Source: Lineus longissimus
Lineage: Eukaryota; Nemertea; Pilidiophora; Heteronemertea; Lineidae
NCBI RefSeq assembly: GCF_910592395.1
Contig: NC_088315.1
Location: forward strand, 15,671,808 to 15,735,807
Reading direction: 5' to 3'
DNA: 64,000 nucleotides
Shown here: one piece after another, positions 9,952-20,935 of the stretch
Position numbering within the stretch: the stretch's first letter is position 1
How the letters are laid out: each line of letters begins with the position of its first letter
Made by a program: the position numbers and the translations under genes
Notes under the pieces: generated by a model
What the model saw: only the letters and a program-made list of their open reading frames with translations
Databases searched by the model: none
Told to the model about the DNA's origin: nothing

Positions 9952-12371
9952 TTTTACGGCCAGTTTGTTTCATCCCACGCTTCCTTAAATCGTCCTTCAG
10001 CTGAATTAGAGTCCAGGTTGTGTAATCTTCGCATTTTAACGGCATAATGCGGAATAAATCGATGAGCAGACGTGTGTGTGTGTGTTGTCATGATGTGTTA
10101 CAGTTGTTTACACTGTGGTTTGGCACGACCGGTCCAAGCGCTTGCAGCGCCACCGCATCACTTAGTTCTGCGGCCTTGTCGTCGGACACAAAATAGGACC
10201 GAAAGGCGTATACTCTAGAATCCCGCGGGAGAGAACAGATCTTCTGCAGCAGCGACATGACCGGCGATTGACCGATTCATTTAAAAACCCACCCACAACT
10301 TTACCACCAGCTCTATTTGACCAATCAGGATCGCCCATCATTTTGCTTTTGTGTTAATGTTGGCTTATTATAACATCATAACATACTCAAGTATTGATAC
10401 CACAACCAAGTTAAATTATTGATATTCGTGGCTATGAACGATCAGTTTGATTTGAATCGTCCACATGCATATGCGATTCAGCATGTGGTCACAGATTAGT
10501 CAATATACTCATTATGAATAAATGATAGGTCTTTAGAAAACCAGCGGTAAACAATGGTCACAAGTGCCGGTAAACTCTTGTCCTAAATACAATTTAGTGA
10601 TACACTAAAACTTCTTTTTGGGATGAATCGCTCATTTATTATAAACATGTTCTCTAGATGGTTACGTAACCTACAATTTAGCAAGATAGTAATATACTAC
10701 TGCGGTGCTATAGAAACAACCGAGAATAAAAGTGAATGAGGTACAGAAACGTCGCATACACACGTAACCGCAGATCAAGCATATTATAAAGACTGAGCGC
10801 TAGCTTAGACAAAAACTGATATAAAGGTCTGAACACACCAATGCAATTCCGCACCAACGCGGAAAAAACTTTTTTCGAAGACATTGTACGAGGCCAAGCA
10901 AACAACAAAGGTCAGCGTGAAACCGAGGCCTGAAATAAGAAAAAAAAGCTTAAGTGGGTTCAGGCCTTCAAAGGCACCTGTCTCTTTCATGCACTTTCGA
11001 TGACCGCGAAAAGTGCCCACATGGATGTTTCCGCATTTTGCCCTTTCCCATCACATTATGACCTTTTGAAATGTCAACATGACTTATCCTAGAGTAAATT
11101 AGTAATGAAGTGGGGCGATATATGAAAATGGAGTGAAATTGGCAACAGAACTGGCAAGATCGGAAGGAACTCAAATTTGTCATTAGAATGGATGCGAAAT
11201 AAGAGCACTTTCGAACCAAGTACTCAAATGGCTTCTGTTTCAAGATCCCGGATCCTGAAAAGCATCAACGGGGTGGATCTGGATCATTTATTTGGGTATA
11301 AAATACTCCAGGAACATTTCGCTACAGCAAACGCTTTTTTTCCCTCGTTGTCGATGGATGTTTCTCATTTAATGAATCGGGGCATTCTCTTTGCAACACG
11401 CTGTAGGCCCAGATACCGGTGTAGCAGTTTAAAATGTCCTAGAATAGAATGCCTGGGAAACAAAGGATTCTATTATGCGCTTCAATCTCTGAGCTATTGA
11501 CGGTCAGGGTCTCTATAGAACCATATTGCAGAATACAATAGGGCCGGACACTTTTTCCAGGGGGGCATTTGTTACTGTTTCACCGGCGTAAAGCCAGTCA
11601 AACCAGCTTCAAACACTGAATCAAACATACATGTAAGCGGGCCTGTACTATTAGTACATGTGTCCAGCCCACTTCAATACAAGTTACACCAATAAAGAAC
11701 GTTACGTTATCCAATGTAATTGATCCATTCTAAAGTCGCGCTGTGAACTTATGGCCACACCACCATGATAGTCAGAATATTTCTCCATACCGAGGTTGGT
11801 CATTGGCAAGTGGGCTGGCCACCGTTGGTGTGCCTATAATGTTCTCTCCCACGGAATTCTTGAGTATATGTATCTGAGTACTGCCCTTCCTTATGTGACA
11901 CAACCTCTTAACGTTTTAAGGAAGGAGGAAGTTCTAGTATTAAAGAGCGTCTATCGCTCAGCCGCAACTCCTCCAACAGGCTGTGGTACGCCCCATAGTG
12001 ATCTTGGACCTGGTCCGCTCTCTCTGCAATTTTTGACGACGTCTCTTCCGCCTCTCAACGCCAAATTGATAAAATATTTCATCATCGCGTCAGATCCTTA
12101 AATTAAATTGAGATTGAATTGGAAAGCTAAGCCATCAGTACTTAGCCTGGTACTAAGAAATCCCATCTTTATTTGTTTTCCCGAGAAAACCGTTTCGGGA
12201 GCTTAAACAATCATGCATGGCAGGAGGTCTAAAGGGCTAATGGCGAATATTGATCAGCGTTTAAAGGGACGTTTAAGATTTCGGGTTTGTCTCAGATTTA
12301 CTTGGCAGACTTGCACATGTAAACCCATACTCGCTGACACTTTCGCCTGATCGTTTGCATCTTTCATTTAG
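9952..12371. other. Long intron before LamG exon (U1)
   Basis: Collinear with 43280-47058 of U3 apart from the Kolobok-type insertion there. The empty target TTAA of that insertion is visible at 10950-10953. A short GT run lies near 10070. Open frames at 10708-11020 (minus) and 11177-11500 (plus) have no domain and no acceptor or donor support. Confidence 0.5.
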
Positions 12372-12901
12372 ACTTTATGGGAAAGTGTCCATCAAGGAAT
12401 CGTTCATATTTGGCAGAGTTCTTAGTATTGATCGTCAAAATGGATGTGCGACGGTGCCCCAAGTCGATATATTGGCGACTGGTGAATTCTCAGTCGCCGT
12501 ATTCATCAAATTGAGACAGAATAACTGGCCCCAGTTCCTTAAATTCGAAGTAGACAATTATATTGTCAGTATCCAGTTTCACGATTTTACGTTGCGTCTT
12601 GTATTTTGCAATGATAAATTCAATGTACGGGTTACCGGTTGTTTGCACTATGTAACAACGGCAATAACAAGTGGTTTGGGTCATTGGCAGTTTTTAGTTG
12701 GGTGTTTCAAAAACAAGTCAAAAGCAGCTTCGATTTATATTGATGGCAAAACGGTCAGAGTTCGAGAAATTTACATGAGCGGTTATCCTGCAAACAATGG
12801 TGTCGAAATTGGATGTGCTGGATTCCTTGGATTGATCTCGGAAGTTGTGGTCTTTCCTGTGGTCCTCACCAGCCTCTCCGTCATGGAAATATATCAGAAA
12901 T
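12372..12901 (+). CDS. LamG-like jellyroll exon, gene 1 (U1)
   Basis: A 530-nt exon between acceptor TTTCATTTAG and donor GTGAGT, phase 2 in and phase 1 out. It encodes about 177 residues with the layout of a laminin-G/concanavalin-like beta-sandwich: LATGEFSVAVFIKL near the start, GHWQFLVGCF, then SIYIDGK, and a closing GLISEVVVFP...MEIYQK segment. Such domains bind glycans or proteins outside the cell. Splicing to the 43-nt exon upstream and to the PAN exon at 18319 keeps the frame (T + AC gives Tyr). Compared with U3, changes cluster at 12751-12780. The family assignment rests on pattern only. Confidence 0.72.
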
Positions 12902-13088
12902 GTGAGTCAACCTCTTTGAAATATAATTCAAGTTTCGTCGAAAGTAATGTTGCCGCATGTTATCATGAGATTGAGTCGCACTCAAAGTGGACAAGAACAT
13001 CTGGTGAAGAGATGTAATGGGAGCGCGGTTTCCAACAAGAACACTACATGTACAGGTTGATTTCGGAGAACGTAGACCGCATTCAATA

Positions 13089-13298
13089 GGCAGGTTTCGC
13101 AACCCTTACGAAGAGCTGCGAAAAACGAAGAACGAAGTATGTAAATGTACTTTATTGACGACGCTTTTTTCGAAAGTTTCCCCGATTCTTCGTACAAATT
13201 GGTACAGAAGTTGATTTACGAGTGTCGCGTAAATGAATTAACACATGGCTTGATGACACGACAGACCTTCGTTGTTCGTAGGGGTTGCGAAACCTGCC
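13089..13298. mobile_element. About 210-bp MITE-like inverted repeat (U1)
   Basis: The arms GGCAGGTTTCGCAACCC (from 13089) and GGGTTGCGAAACCTGCC (to 13298) are inverted copies of about 25 bp with one mismatch. The same element is at 47776-47985. U2 lacks it, together with the surrounding few hundred bases. TTCAAT occurs near both ends but not directly next to them, so the duplication is uncertain. Confidence 0.65.
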
Positions 13299-13932
13299 TA
13301 GTTCAATCTGTTCACTGAATCGGATTTACTGGAGATTGCATTGTTTACGTCCAATCTCGCAACTTCCCGTGAGAAGACTGACGGCATTGTCTTCATGGCG
13401 CGGTCCCACGTGTGCAATAGTTGAAATGCAAGCCACACTGTCTATAGAGAGGAGGGTATTCCGTCGTACGAAGATCCCTTTCCGTGTTCCTCTCTGAAAC
13501 CACTTATCCTCTTTGTCGAGGATCAACACATCCTTGGTGTCAAAAGGAAGTCCCGTTATTTGCAGGTGAGAGGAGAGAGCCAAATTGTATCCACTGGTTC
13601 TTGTTTGTTTGTGCTGGCTCATACGGGAGGTTTGTCTTTATGGTCCACTACTTCCTGTCTCAGCGTATTGTTTGGTTTGAAAGTTACTGCAGCTGAGAAA
13701 ATTCTCTTGAGTTTCTCCGACAGACTTAATACGTAGGGGATAGATTATCGTTCTCCTTGCAGGCGCGTTGGTTATGGCGCCTTCTTGTTGTTCGTTCTTA
13801 CCTTCGGGCGCCTTCTGAAAAGCCCACCTAACGTAACAGGCAGAACGCAGGGATCCTGTTTGCTTTCCAAGTCCTCCTTGGTCGTTCGCCCCGAAACGAG
13901 TAGTGCGAATCACCCCAAGTTTGTATTTTAGT

Positions 13933-14369
13933 GGGTGATGCGAATCAAACAGAAGTTACTGATCCGTGTGTTTGTTTTAAATAAACGCTAACCTTGAGAG
14001 AGCCATCTCCAAGCACTTGTACTTTCTGTCTAAAGAAAGGGAATGCAAACCGTTGTCAGCTGCCTCCTGGGTGAACTGTAGACAATCTCCAGTAAATCCG
14101 AATCCAGTGAACAGATTGAACTTCAGCTTGTGTTATAGCGGGTGATGCGAATCAAACAGAAGTTACTGATCAGCGTGTGTGTGTTTTCTATAAACGGTAA
14201 CCTTGAAAGAACCATCCCCTATACATACACTTTGCTGTCTAAAGAAAAGGAGTACGCCGTGATCAGCTCCCTCCTGGGCAAACTTTAGACAATCTCCAGT
14301 AAATCCGAATCCATTGAATAGATTGAACTTGATAGTGTTATTGTAAACGGCCTGGATGACTGAAAGCAT
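13933..14369 (-). pseudogene. Penelope-like reverse transcriptase fragment, duplicated in tandem
   Basis: On the minus strand this reads GDGSFKVTVYRKHTHADQ, the C-terminal palm region typical of Penelope-like element reverse transcriptases (VYRKxTHTDQ). A 207-bp stretch is present twice in tandem (13933-14139 and 14140-14346), each diverged with its own stops. U2 has only one copy, at about 29850. It is a fossil older than the 15 kb duplication. No endonuclease or terminal repeats are visible. Confidence 0.65.
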
Positions 14370-16094
14370 ACACCAGTATTTCGATCATCTTCAGTTTAGC
14401 CCTTTGTCAGAAAAACTCTTTTTGGAAGTCACGATCAAAACATCAAACATCTTCTGTATAAAGAAGATCTTATTTTGCATTAATAATTATTTGTCAAACC
14501 CCATTACCGAATGTTATCTAAGCATTCCGACTTGCTCCATCAAATGATAACATTGTGCGAACATGAAAATTAATTCTGAGAAGGTGAATATGAGTGCCAA
14601 ATCATATTATCACAAAGTGGTATGGCAACAATAATTTTTTACAAAAAAAATTATAGCAACACAGACTGTGATAACATTTTGGTTACTTTTTATTGTGTTA
14701 CCGTAATACATTGTTTCACACCAACGACCGCCGGTACTGTAAACGTTTGAAATGTCAGATGATAGATTGTCTGTGTAACCAAGGATTCTATTATGCAATT
14801 TAAATCTCTGAGGGTAACGACGGTCATGGTCTCTATAGAACATACTGCATAATCCGTCTGAATATAATAGGGCCAGACACTTTCCAATGGGATTTTTTTG
14901 ACTGCTTTACCGGTCCTCTTTCTTCAAAGAACTTGTTTGGACTCTGAAATGAACACATACATGACAACTTGTGCATAACTTAGTCTTAGTCGTGGTTAAG
15001 TCTTGCATGATGGAACTAGAAATTGCAATATGTGGCTGCCACTTGAAGTTGGAAGATGGCTTGATTTTTATTTAAACATGGTCAGGCAGATCCCCATCCA
15101 AACCAGTGGACGAGTAGGTCTTGTCATTAATTTCATTAGAGGTAGGGTTATGTTATTCCCCGAATGACTTGACCGGCCCATCTTGACCTCTGGCCCTTTT
15201 CTGGATTCGCGCAGCGGTAGCTTATTGCAATTTTTACAGTATTTTTGCCTCTTGTGCACATCCTTAACCTCAGCCTATCCAATTTTCATTGTAAAGCAAA
15301 TGGACACGACCTTTGATTATTTTCAATCTCGATTTCCAGTCATTGGCAGAAAAGAAGGACTTCCGATAGGTATTGTGCCAATTTATAATTTTTGACTAAA
15401 ACATGCACATGATGATATACGGTATGAAGGTTTAATCAGGTTAGATTCCTTAAGTGTGGTTGTACAAGATCGGTCAGAAAAAACGGACTCTTTTAATTTT
15501 TGTTATAAGTTCTGCAAATATAAATATTTTGCCCTAGATTTCTCTGGCAGGGGTGGGATACCGGCACCGCCATAGGTTTGAAATGTAAAAGTTTATATTT
15601 GACAATCTAGATTTGCAGAAATTTTGTATGCGACTCTTTTCTTCGCGAACAAATTCCTGAAATGTATACGGTCGACCCCTAACTTTTCGCGCCTCTAGTT
15701 TTGCGAATGTAGAAGTATTACAGCGACGCAAAGCGTGGTAAGACCACCACTCCCACCTTCGTTAGTGTTTTAACTCTCATGCTAATCATTGCCTATTATT
15801 GCCTATATGGTGTGAAACCTTTTAAGTTTTAGTTTTTGTTAAATTTTGGCGTTCATTTTATTTCCCCATTGCATCAGCAAACATTTCAGTCTTTTGTCAC
15901 TATATAGCCCGGGAGCTGAGCGACTTTTATTTAACATGCAATCTACAAATGGTTTGAATATGTTGAGGGATAGAGTACGCCTACCTGACCATAGAAACAG
16001 TTTTTCCAGTGGTGGCTGTAGGAGATAGTAGTGTTAGAATGTAATAGCGGTTAGGTTGGCGTATCCACAACGCGTTGCATTTATATGCCAAATA
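14370..16094. other. U1/U2 junction and intron before the U2 PAN exon
   Basis: Contains the border near 15190 where sequence like position 70 restarts. The remainder is the intron between the LamG exon at 12372 and the PAN exon at 18319. No supported exon was seen. It matches 49057-50781 closely. Confidence 0.5.
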
Positions 16095-16337
16095 CTGTAA
16101 AATATGTGATAAGCGAACGGCCCACAAAACTGGTCGAGAGGAAATCATTGCGTAAACATGTTCAGGTCCTTTGAAATAGGCCTAGATGACGCTGATGACA
16201 AGTGTCGTTCTCATGTGGTTATAGCCTAGGGGTTATTGGTGGTAGACTTCTACCGCGTTCGTGCAAAAGTACTTGGGCTCATTGAGTTGAATTGGATGAA
16301 AAGAAAGACAAACAGGATGTGATGATTAATACTGGGT

Positions 16338-17986
16338 TTAAGTCAATTCTTCGTCCAAATCTACAAATTCTAGACCATTGTCTTCGATTTCAATGTTATC
16401 AAAATCAATAATGTCTTGATCAACATGATCTGGCACTGGCTCATCTCCTTGAAGCAGTCCGCACGCACGCCAGGCCGTATGGATTGCCTCTTCCGTTGTA
16501 GGGGCCCAGGAGTCGCTGATAATGCGCAAAAGCGTATCCCTAGTAATTGGCTCACAACGACCATGTTCATCATTACTTTGGATCTTCCAGGCCTTCCACA
16601 TTTTACGCATGTTGATTTTGAAGGAACGGATGACATTTTTATCAAATGGCTGGACCAAAGAAGTACATCTTCCTGGAACCAACTGGATAAAACCAGGCGC
16701 ATCTTCAATGTGATGCTGAACCTGGGCATTTCTATGGGCTGGGAACATGTCCCATATCAACAAAAATGGAAAGGCATCACCTTCAAAAGGGGAAGAGTGT
16801 CATTAACCTACGATAGTAGTGTCTGCCAGTTTGCCCAACCCGTTTCAGACCCGGTTACTCGGACATTGTCGGGTGCATTTTCCCTCAAATCCTGGATTAC
16901 TTTCCCGTCAGCCCTCAGTCCTCTGAGTATCACACTCGCAGGCATCTTTCTCCCATCCCTTGTAATCCCTAAAGTTACTGTACATCCTAGTTTCGGATTC
17001 CCTCGGGACGTGCGAAGATCAATTTGTTTTGCCCCCTTTTCATTGTATTGTATTGTATTGTATTGTATTGTATTGTATTGTATTGTATTGTATTGTATTG
17101 TATTGTATTGTGGCGCCATGTCAAAGAGAGCAAACGTTTCATTCATGTTTATCACAAGTTCAATCCCATTTTCATCAACCGTCTGGGTAACATTTTGCTG
17201 AAAATTGGCCACAAGTTCATCCGCGTTTTCGGGAATAGCCGTAACATTTTTGCATTGTTTCCTAAAACTAATACCGTTCCTAGAGAGAAAACCAGTTAGC
17301 CACCCTCTGGACGCCCTGAAGTTTGTTAATTGTGGCCGATGCTGCCGGTATTCCTGTTGCTGCTGTTCGGGAAGCACTGCCTAGCATGTTCGGAAAGACT
17401 GTTCAGCTTTAATCATCATGTAGTCACCCGAGACAGGTACCCCATGTTGTCGCCTTGTTGCCATCCATTCACGAACTGACCTGTCAACCTCTGGCCATAA
17501 GGCTGAAAAAAATGTGGACTTTAGAAAAGAACAATTTCAAATTTAAAGTTCCAGGTTCTCATGAAAATCAAATTTGAAAAGAAAATGACATGGAAGATGG
17601 CGTTAATTTTCTGTTAAAAGTACAATACAGCACTCACCAATGCCTCTTTGTCTTTGTCTGCGCCTGTTGACCTGCCTGCTCGTAGTTTCGCGATGTCTCT
17701 CTCGGAGGTCATCCTCTTCGCGGACCCATCGGCGCATAGTCCCGGAGGAGATGTTATACTCCCTGGCAAACTGGGGCGATGAAATCCCATGAGGCTGCCT
17801 GATGTTTTCGTTTTCATAGTCATCGAGCAGACGGATTTTCTCCGCCAGTGAATACGATCGGTGACGCCGAGCAGGAGGTTGTAAGGCATCGACATTTTCA
17901 TCAACATTATTGATGTCGCCATTATCCATTGGATGAACGAAATCAGAAAACATTATCAAAATGCCAAAAAAGACAGTGCACATCAT
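16338..17986 (-). pseudogene. pogo-type transposase, two exons, inactivated
   Basis: Exon 1 (17986-17638) ends at a GTGAGT donor and encodes a Psq-like helix-turn-helix (YSLAEKIRLLDDYE, then QFAREYNISSGTMRRW). A 135-bp intron (17503-17637) follows. Exon 2 starts LWPEVDRSVREWMATRR with a CENPB-type second helix-turn-helix (RASRGWLTGFLSRNGISFRK), then a DDE_1 domain. Defects: TAG at 17381-17383 where U4 has Trp; NMNETFALFDM where the family normally has an Asp (DET) as first catalytic residue; and a frame change between the middle part (to 16808) and the C-terminal part (16763-16338). The last part holds LLIWDMFPAHR and VQPFDKN. A pentanucleotide array lies inside the DDE domain. Confidence 0.88.
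17042..17111. repeat. (ATTGT)14 microsatellite inside the pogo DDE domain
   Basis: Fourteen perfect ATTGT units. On the coding (minus) strand they encode repeats of QYNTI between FDMAP and KGAKQIDLRTSRG. The U4 copy has nine units (51729-51773). The 25-bp difference is not a multiple of three, so U2 reads through in frame and U4 does not. Confidence 0.97.
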
Positions 17987-18318
17987 TTTGGTTTCTTGCT
18001 GACGCTTGCGATTGACAATCTTAAATGCACGAGGAGGCCAGCGTTAAATCGGTTATTCAATATCATCTAAATTCAAAGTGATATCAGACATGGATTTTGT
18101 GGTACATGTACATGCTCAATAAATCGTGTCATTAGCGTCATCTAGGCCTATTTCAAAGGACCTGCACATGTGTACGCAATGATTTCCTCTCGACCAGTTG
18201 TGTGGGCCGTTCGCTTATCGCATATTTTACAGTAAGTGACCTCACTGCTGTCATACATGTATTTGTAACCAAGGGCACTTTGGCTGTTCATGTTACTTAT
18301 AACTGTCTTCCTTTCCAG

Positions 18319-18593
18319 ACAATATATTCTGTAAATCAAAACGGATGCCAGTTCAAACCGACGCGATATTAGTCCGATCAAGGATTGACTGCACCGTTGA
18401 CTGTGGTATTTGGAATTGGTTCTACATAATGACCAAGCCCAAGTGTCTTGGAGTGCAGTATGAACCAGGGCAGCGTGTCTGTCAAGTCATTAGCAAGCTT
18501 TCAGCGTCAATTACTCCAAGGCCGGGTGGTTTTGACAACAAATCCCATGTTAAATACATCACTCCTACGCTATATACTATATACTGCGTGTGA
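18319..18593 (+). CDS. PAN/apple terminal exon, gene 1 (U2)
   Basis: Starts after CTTTCCAG and runs open to TGA at 18591-18593. With the T left by the LamG exon the first codon is Tyr, so the join is in frame. Cys residues are spaced as in PAN/apple modules (NIFC, RIDCTVDCG, KPKCLG, QRVCQV), and the domain ends the protein shortly after KYITPTLYTIYCV. PAN modules bind protein or carbohydrate ligands in secreted and surface proteins. The U4 copy differs by few residues (Trp to Leu in IWNWFY). U1 and U3 copies are broken. Confidence 0.68.
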
Positions 18594-20538
18594 TTTTAAT
18601 AACTTGTAGTAGCACAATCAAACAGTTGGAATAAGGAGAACTTTTATGAATGATATTGGTGTGCTGATGTCGTCCTATCTTGTCCGTATGCAATTGCATC
18701 AGTCAACAATGGTGGCATTTTGTTCATCAGTCATGAAACTTCAAAACTGGTCTGGCACGTCCATGTCCACGACACTCCATTGTACCGGCGCGGCCAATTG
18801 CTTTTGGAATATTGTGAGAATCGTCTTTTTTAAGGAACATTTTATATACTTTAATGACTTGAAAATCAAAATATTTCCTTTTGGGTAATGAAGGGCAGCC
18901 TCTGGATCGTACAGTGGTTTTGCAAGTGTCAAAACAGTATATAAAATGACCATACCAAATTTGCTCGCGATCCACTGAGGATTCTACTAAAAATGTTTTT
19001 TCCCGATTGTTTTGACCAGTCTGAAGAACTTCAACAGAAGTAAATTTTAAAGGGGTCTATTTAAAAAAGGATTTTTCAACCTTTGCTGTATGTTGTTGGT
19101 TTTCATGCGTAAATGAGATCCCTGTCTCAATGGCGTGTCTGATCCGTGCATTTGCCGGAGTGACCAGTGACCATTCATGTTTCATCTTATCGTTGACCCT
19201 CTCCATTCTGCTGCCGAGGAAGTACATTTTTCTTGTTAAAATTAATACGGTTCTTGCCGTTTGTAACAATCAATTTTATACGATCATGACTAACTCTACT
19301 TGCAGTAAAATGTGATTTCCACCTGATTTCTATAAGAAGATGATTTTGAGGTAGACGTCGGACTTAAGGGAATGGGCGGCTTTTTACTGCAGTATGTATG
19401 TTCTTCTTCTCGTTCATCAGCTATCATCAACTATCTGAAAGTATTTGATGTTTTTCCAATTTTGTTTCAGCTCTTAGATAGTAGAAAAATGCGTTATTCG
19501 TTATTTTTAGTTCGCACAAGTCCTGGCTGGAAATACCTTTCCCGCCACGTGAGTGCACGTCGAGATCCGAGTTCACGTCACCCCGCTATTACGAAGCAAC
19601 GTCATTTCCATTATCGGGCGCAGTAGCGGGGTAATCAAGCGCGACCTTGGAAAAATATACATCTACCCCGAGATGTCAGGTCACGCACCTGTAATAAAAG
19701 GTCCGGTCGAGGTTGTAGAGAAAATAGTCCGTTTAAAAAAAATCAATTGCCTTATCATGCACTGGGTGGGGGGTTTAACATTTTAAATTTTTTTTAGAAA
19801 TCATATAATGATTCAGTATGGTCTATGGGGCTAATATCATTCATGAATTTTCCAGATCACTACGCATGCACGTATGTTCCTGTCAGTGGGTTTGAACCAT
19901 ACATCCCAAAAAGTAGTGCCACGTTGAAAATCATTGAAAAAAAAGTGCCAGCTATGTTCAGACCCCCCCGAAAAAAAAAATTCAACAATGAAAATTACAT
20001 AGTTTGACAGGCTTGGACAGATCTATTTGGCTGTGAAAGCGTTCCTCGCTGATTATGTCTGGGAACTAGATATGAGCATGCAGATTGTGCGAATTGAACC
20101 AACCTCGTTTACCCTGGGGTCATTGCGCACTCCTATGGTCACTTGCACTGCCCCTGGAATCATGTTGAGCTAAAACATATTTGATTGGTAAACGAATAAC
20201 GTTTGACATGCAAATGAGATGTAAATGATGTTTTGACACTTGACATATTGAATCGGCGAAAAGGGCGGCATTATCAATCTACATAACCATTTACCCTAAT
20301 GCGATCACCAATCAATTAACGGCGAAATAGAACTTATGGACACGGATGATATATGAAACTAATGCTGATATAAAAAATGAATTGCCTCTGCAAGAAAATT
20401 GCGTCATTTAGTCGGGCACTCCGAGCAAAATAGCACCGAAGAAGCACGTGTTACAAATGCCGATCGCGCGAGCACAATGAAAATATTATTTCAAAATCCC
20501 TTTTGATAACTTGTTTTTATATTTAAGTATAAAGATTC
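18594..20538. other. 3' flank of gene 1 and spacer (U2)
   Basis: Nearly identical to 53392-55336. Several short open frames appear in both copies but have no domain. A polyadenylation signal could not be singled out. Nothing else was recognised. Confidence 0.5.
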
Positions 20539-20935
20539 CACTCGGAGACGTTCGGTGCCTCATACTGGGTGAGGACACCGAAGCTGTGGAACAGCCTCCC
20601 GGTCCAATTACATAATTTGAAAAAAATGCATTTTAAATCGTCCCTTAATGTTTATTATTTTGACAGGTTGGATCGTTTGGATGTCGACGACATGTGCACT
20701 TTCGTCACTTTCTGCCGTTGTGCAAACTGTCGGCCCACTTAGTGCGCATGTCGCCGGCACCCCGACGACACAACCCATATTATCTGGTGCCATATAATAG
20801 GTCTCGACCTACATGGTTACCAGTGTAATGCATGTACGTTTTATTTTGTTCATAATCCAATGTCTTGTCATGTTATATCAAATATTGTACATGTATTTTA
20901 CACGAATAAATAAAAAAAAAATAAAATTCTTTATC
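20539..20935 (+). mobile_element. 5'-truncated LINE 3' end
   Basis: Present in U2 but missing from the matching place in U4 (about 55336), so inserted after the duplication. The first 204 nt (20539-20742) are open and read SYWVRTPKLWNSLPVQLHN followed by HFKSSLNVYYFD, the C-terminal tail typical of non-LTR reverse transcriptase ORF2. A 3' untranslated stretch and an A-rich tail near 20910-20934 follow. ATTC flanks both sides (20535-20538, 20936-20939). Confidence 0.75.

Larger units (their letters stand above)
1..15190. repeat. Tandem array unit U1 (left end outside window)
   Basis: First of four copies of a unit of roughly 15 kb. Its sequence from position 2 matches 30800 onward (offset 30798) almost base for base, and more distantly matches U2 from 15191. 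It contains a broken PAN exon, a Tc1 element, a frameshifted Cys-rich exon, a 43-nt candidate exon and an intact LamG exon. It differs from U3 by an extra 2761 bp (3335-6095) and by lacking three insertions found in U3. Unit borders were set where U1-like sequence restarts and are accurate to tens of bases only. Confidence 0.9.
16095..18232 (-). mobile_element. pogo/Tigger-type DNA transposon (U2 copy)
   Basis: A 2138-bp element with inverted repeats of about 110 bp whose tips begin CTGTAAAATATGTGATAAGC. TA lies on both sides (16093-16094, 18233-18234). The U1 and U3 sequence at this place is continuous, which marks the insertion exactly, just upstream of the PAN exon acceptor. One transposase gene lies on the minus strand. 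The U4 copy is at 50782-53025; the 106-bp length difference is explained by a MITE (+131 with its duplication) and five fewer pentanucleotides (-25). Confidence 0.95.

Noticed and set aside
10708-11020. Hydrophobic minus-strand ORFs
   Set aside because: No start context, no domain, and within an intron; likely chance.
11177-11500. 107-aa ORF in the gene 1 intron, also in U3
   Set aside because: Conserved only between recent copies; no splice sites or motif support it.
16416-17201. 261-aa plus-strand ORF, with a counterpart at 51103-51852
   Set aside because: Antisense shadow of the pogo transposase; the minus strand has all the domain motifs.
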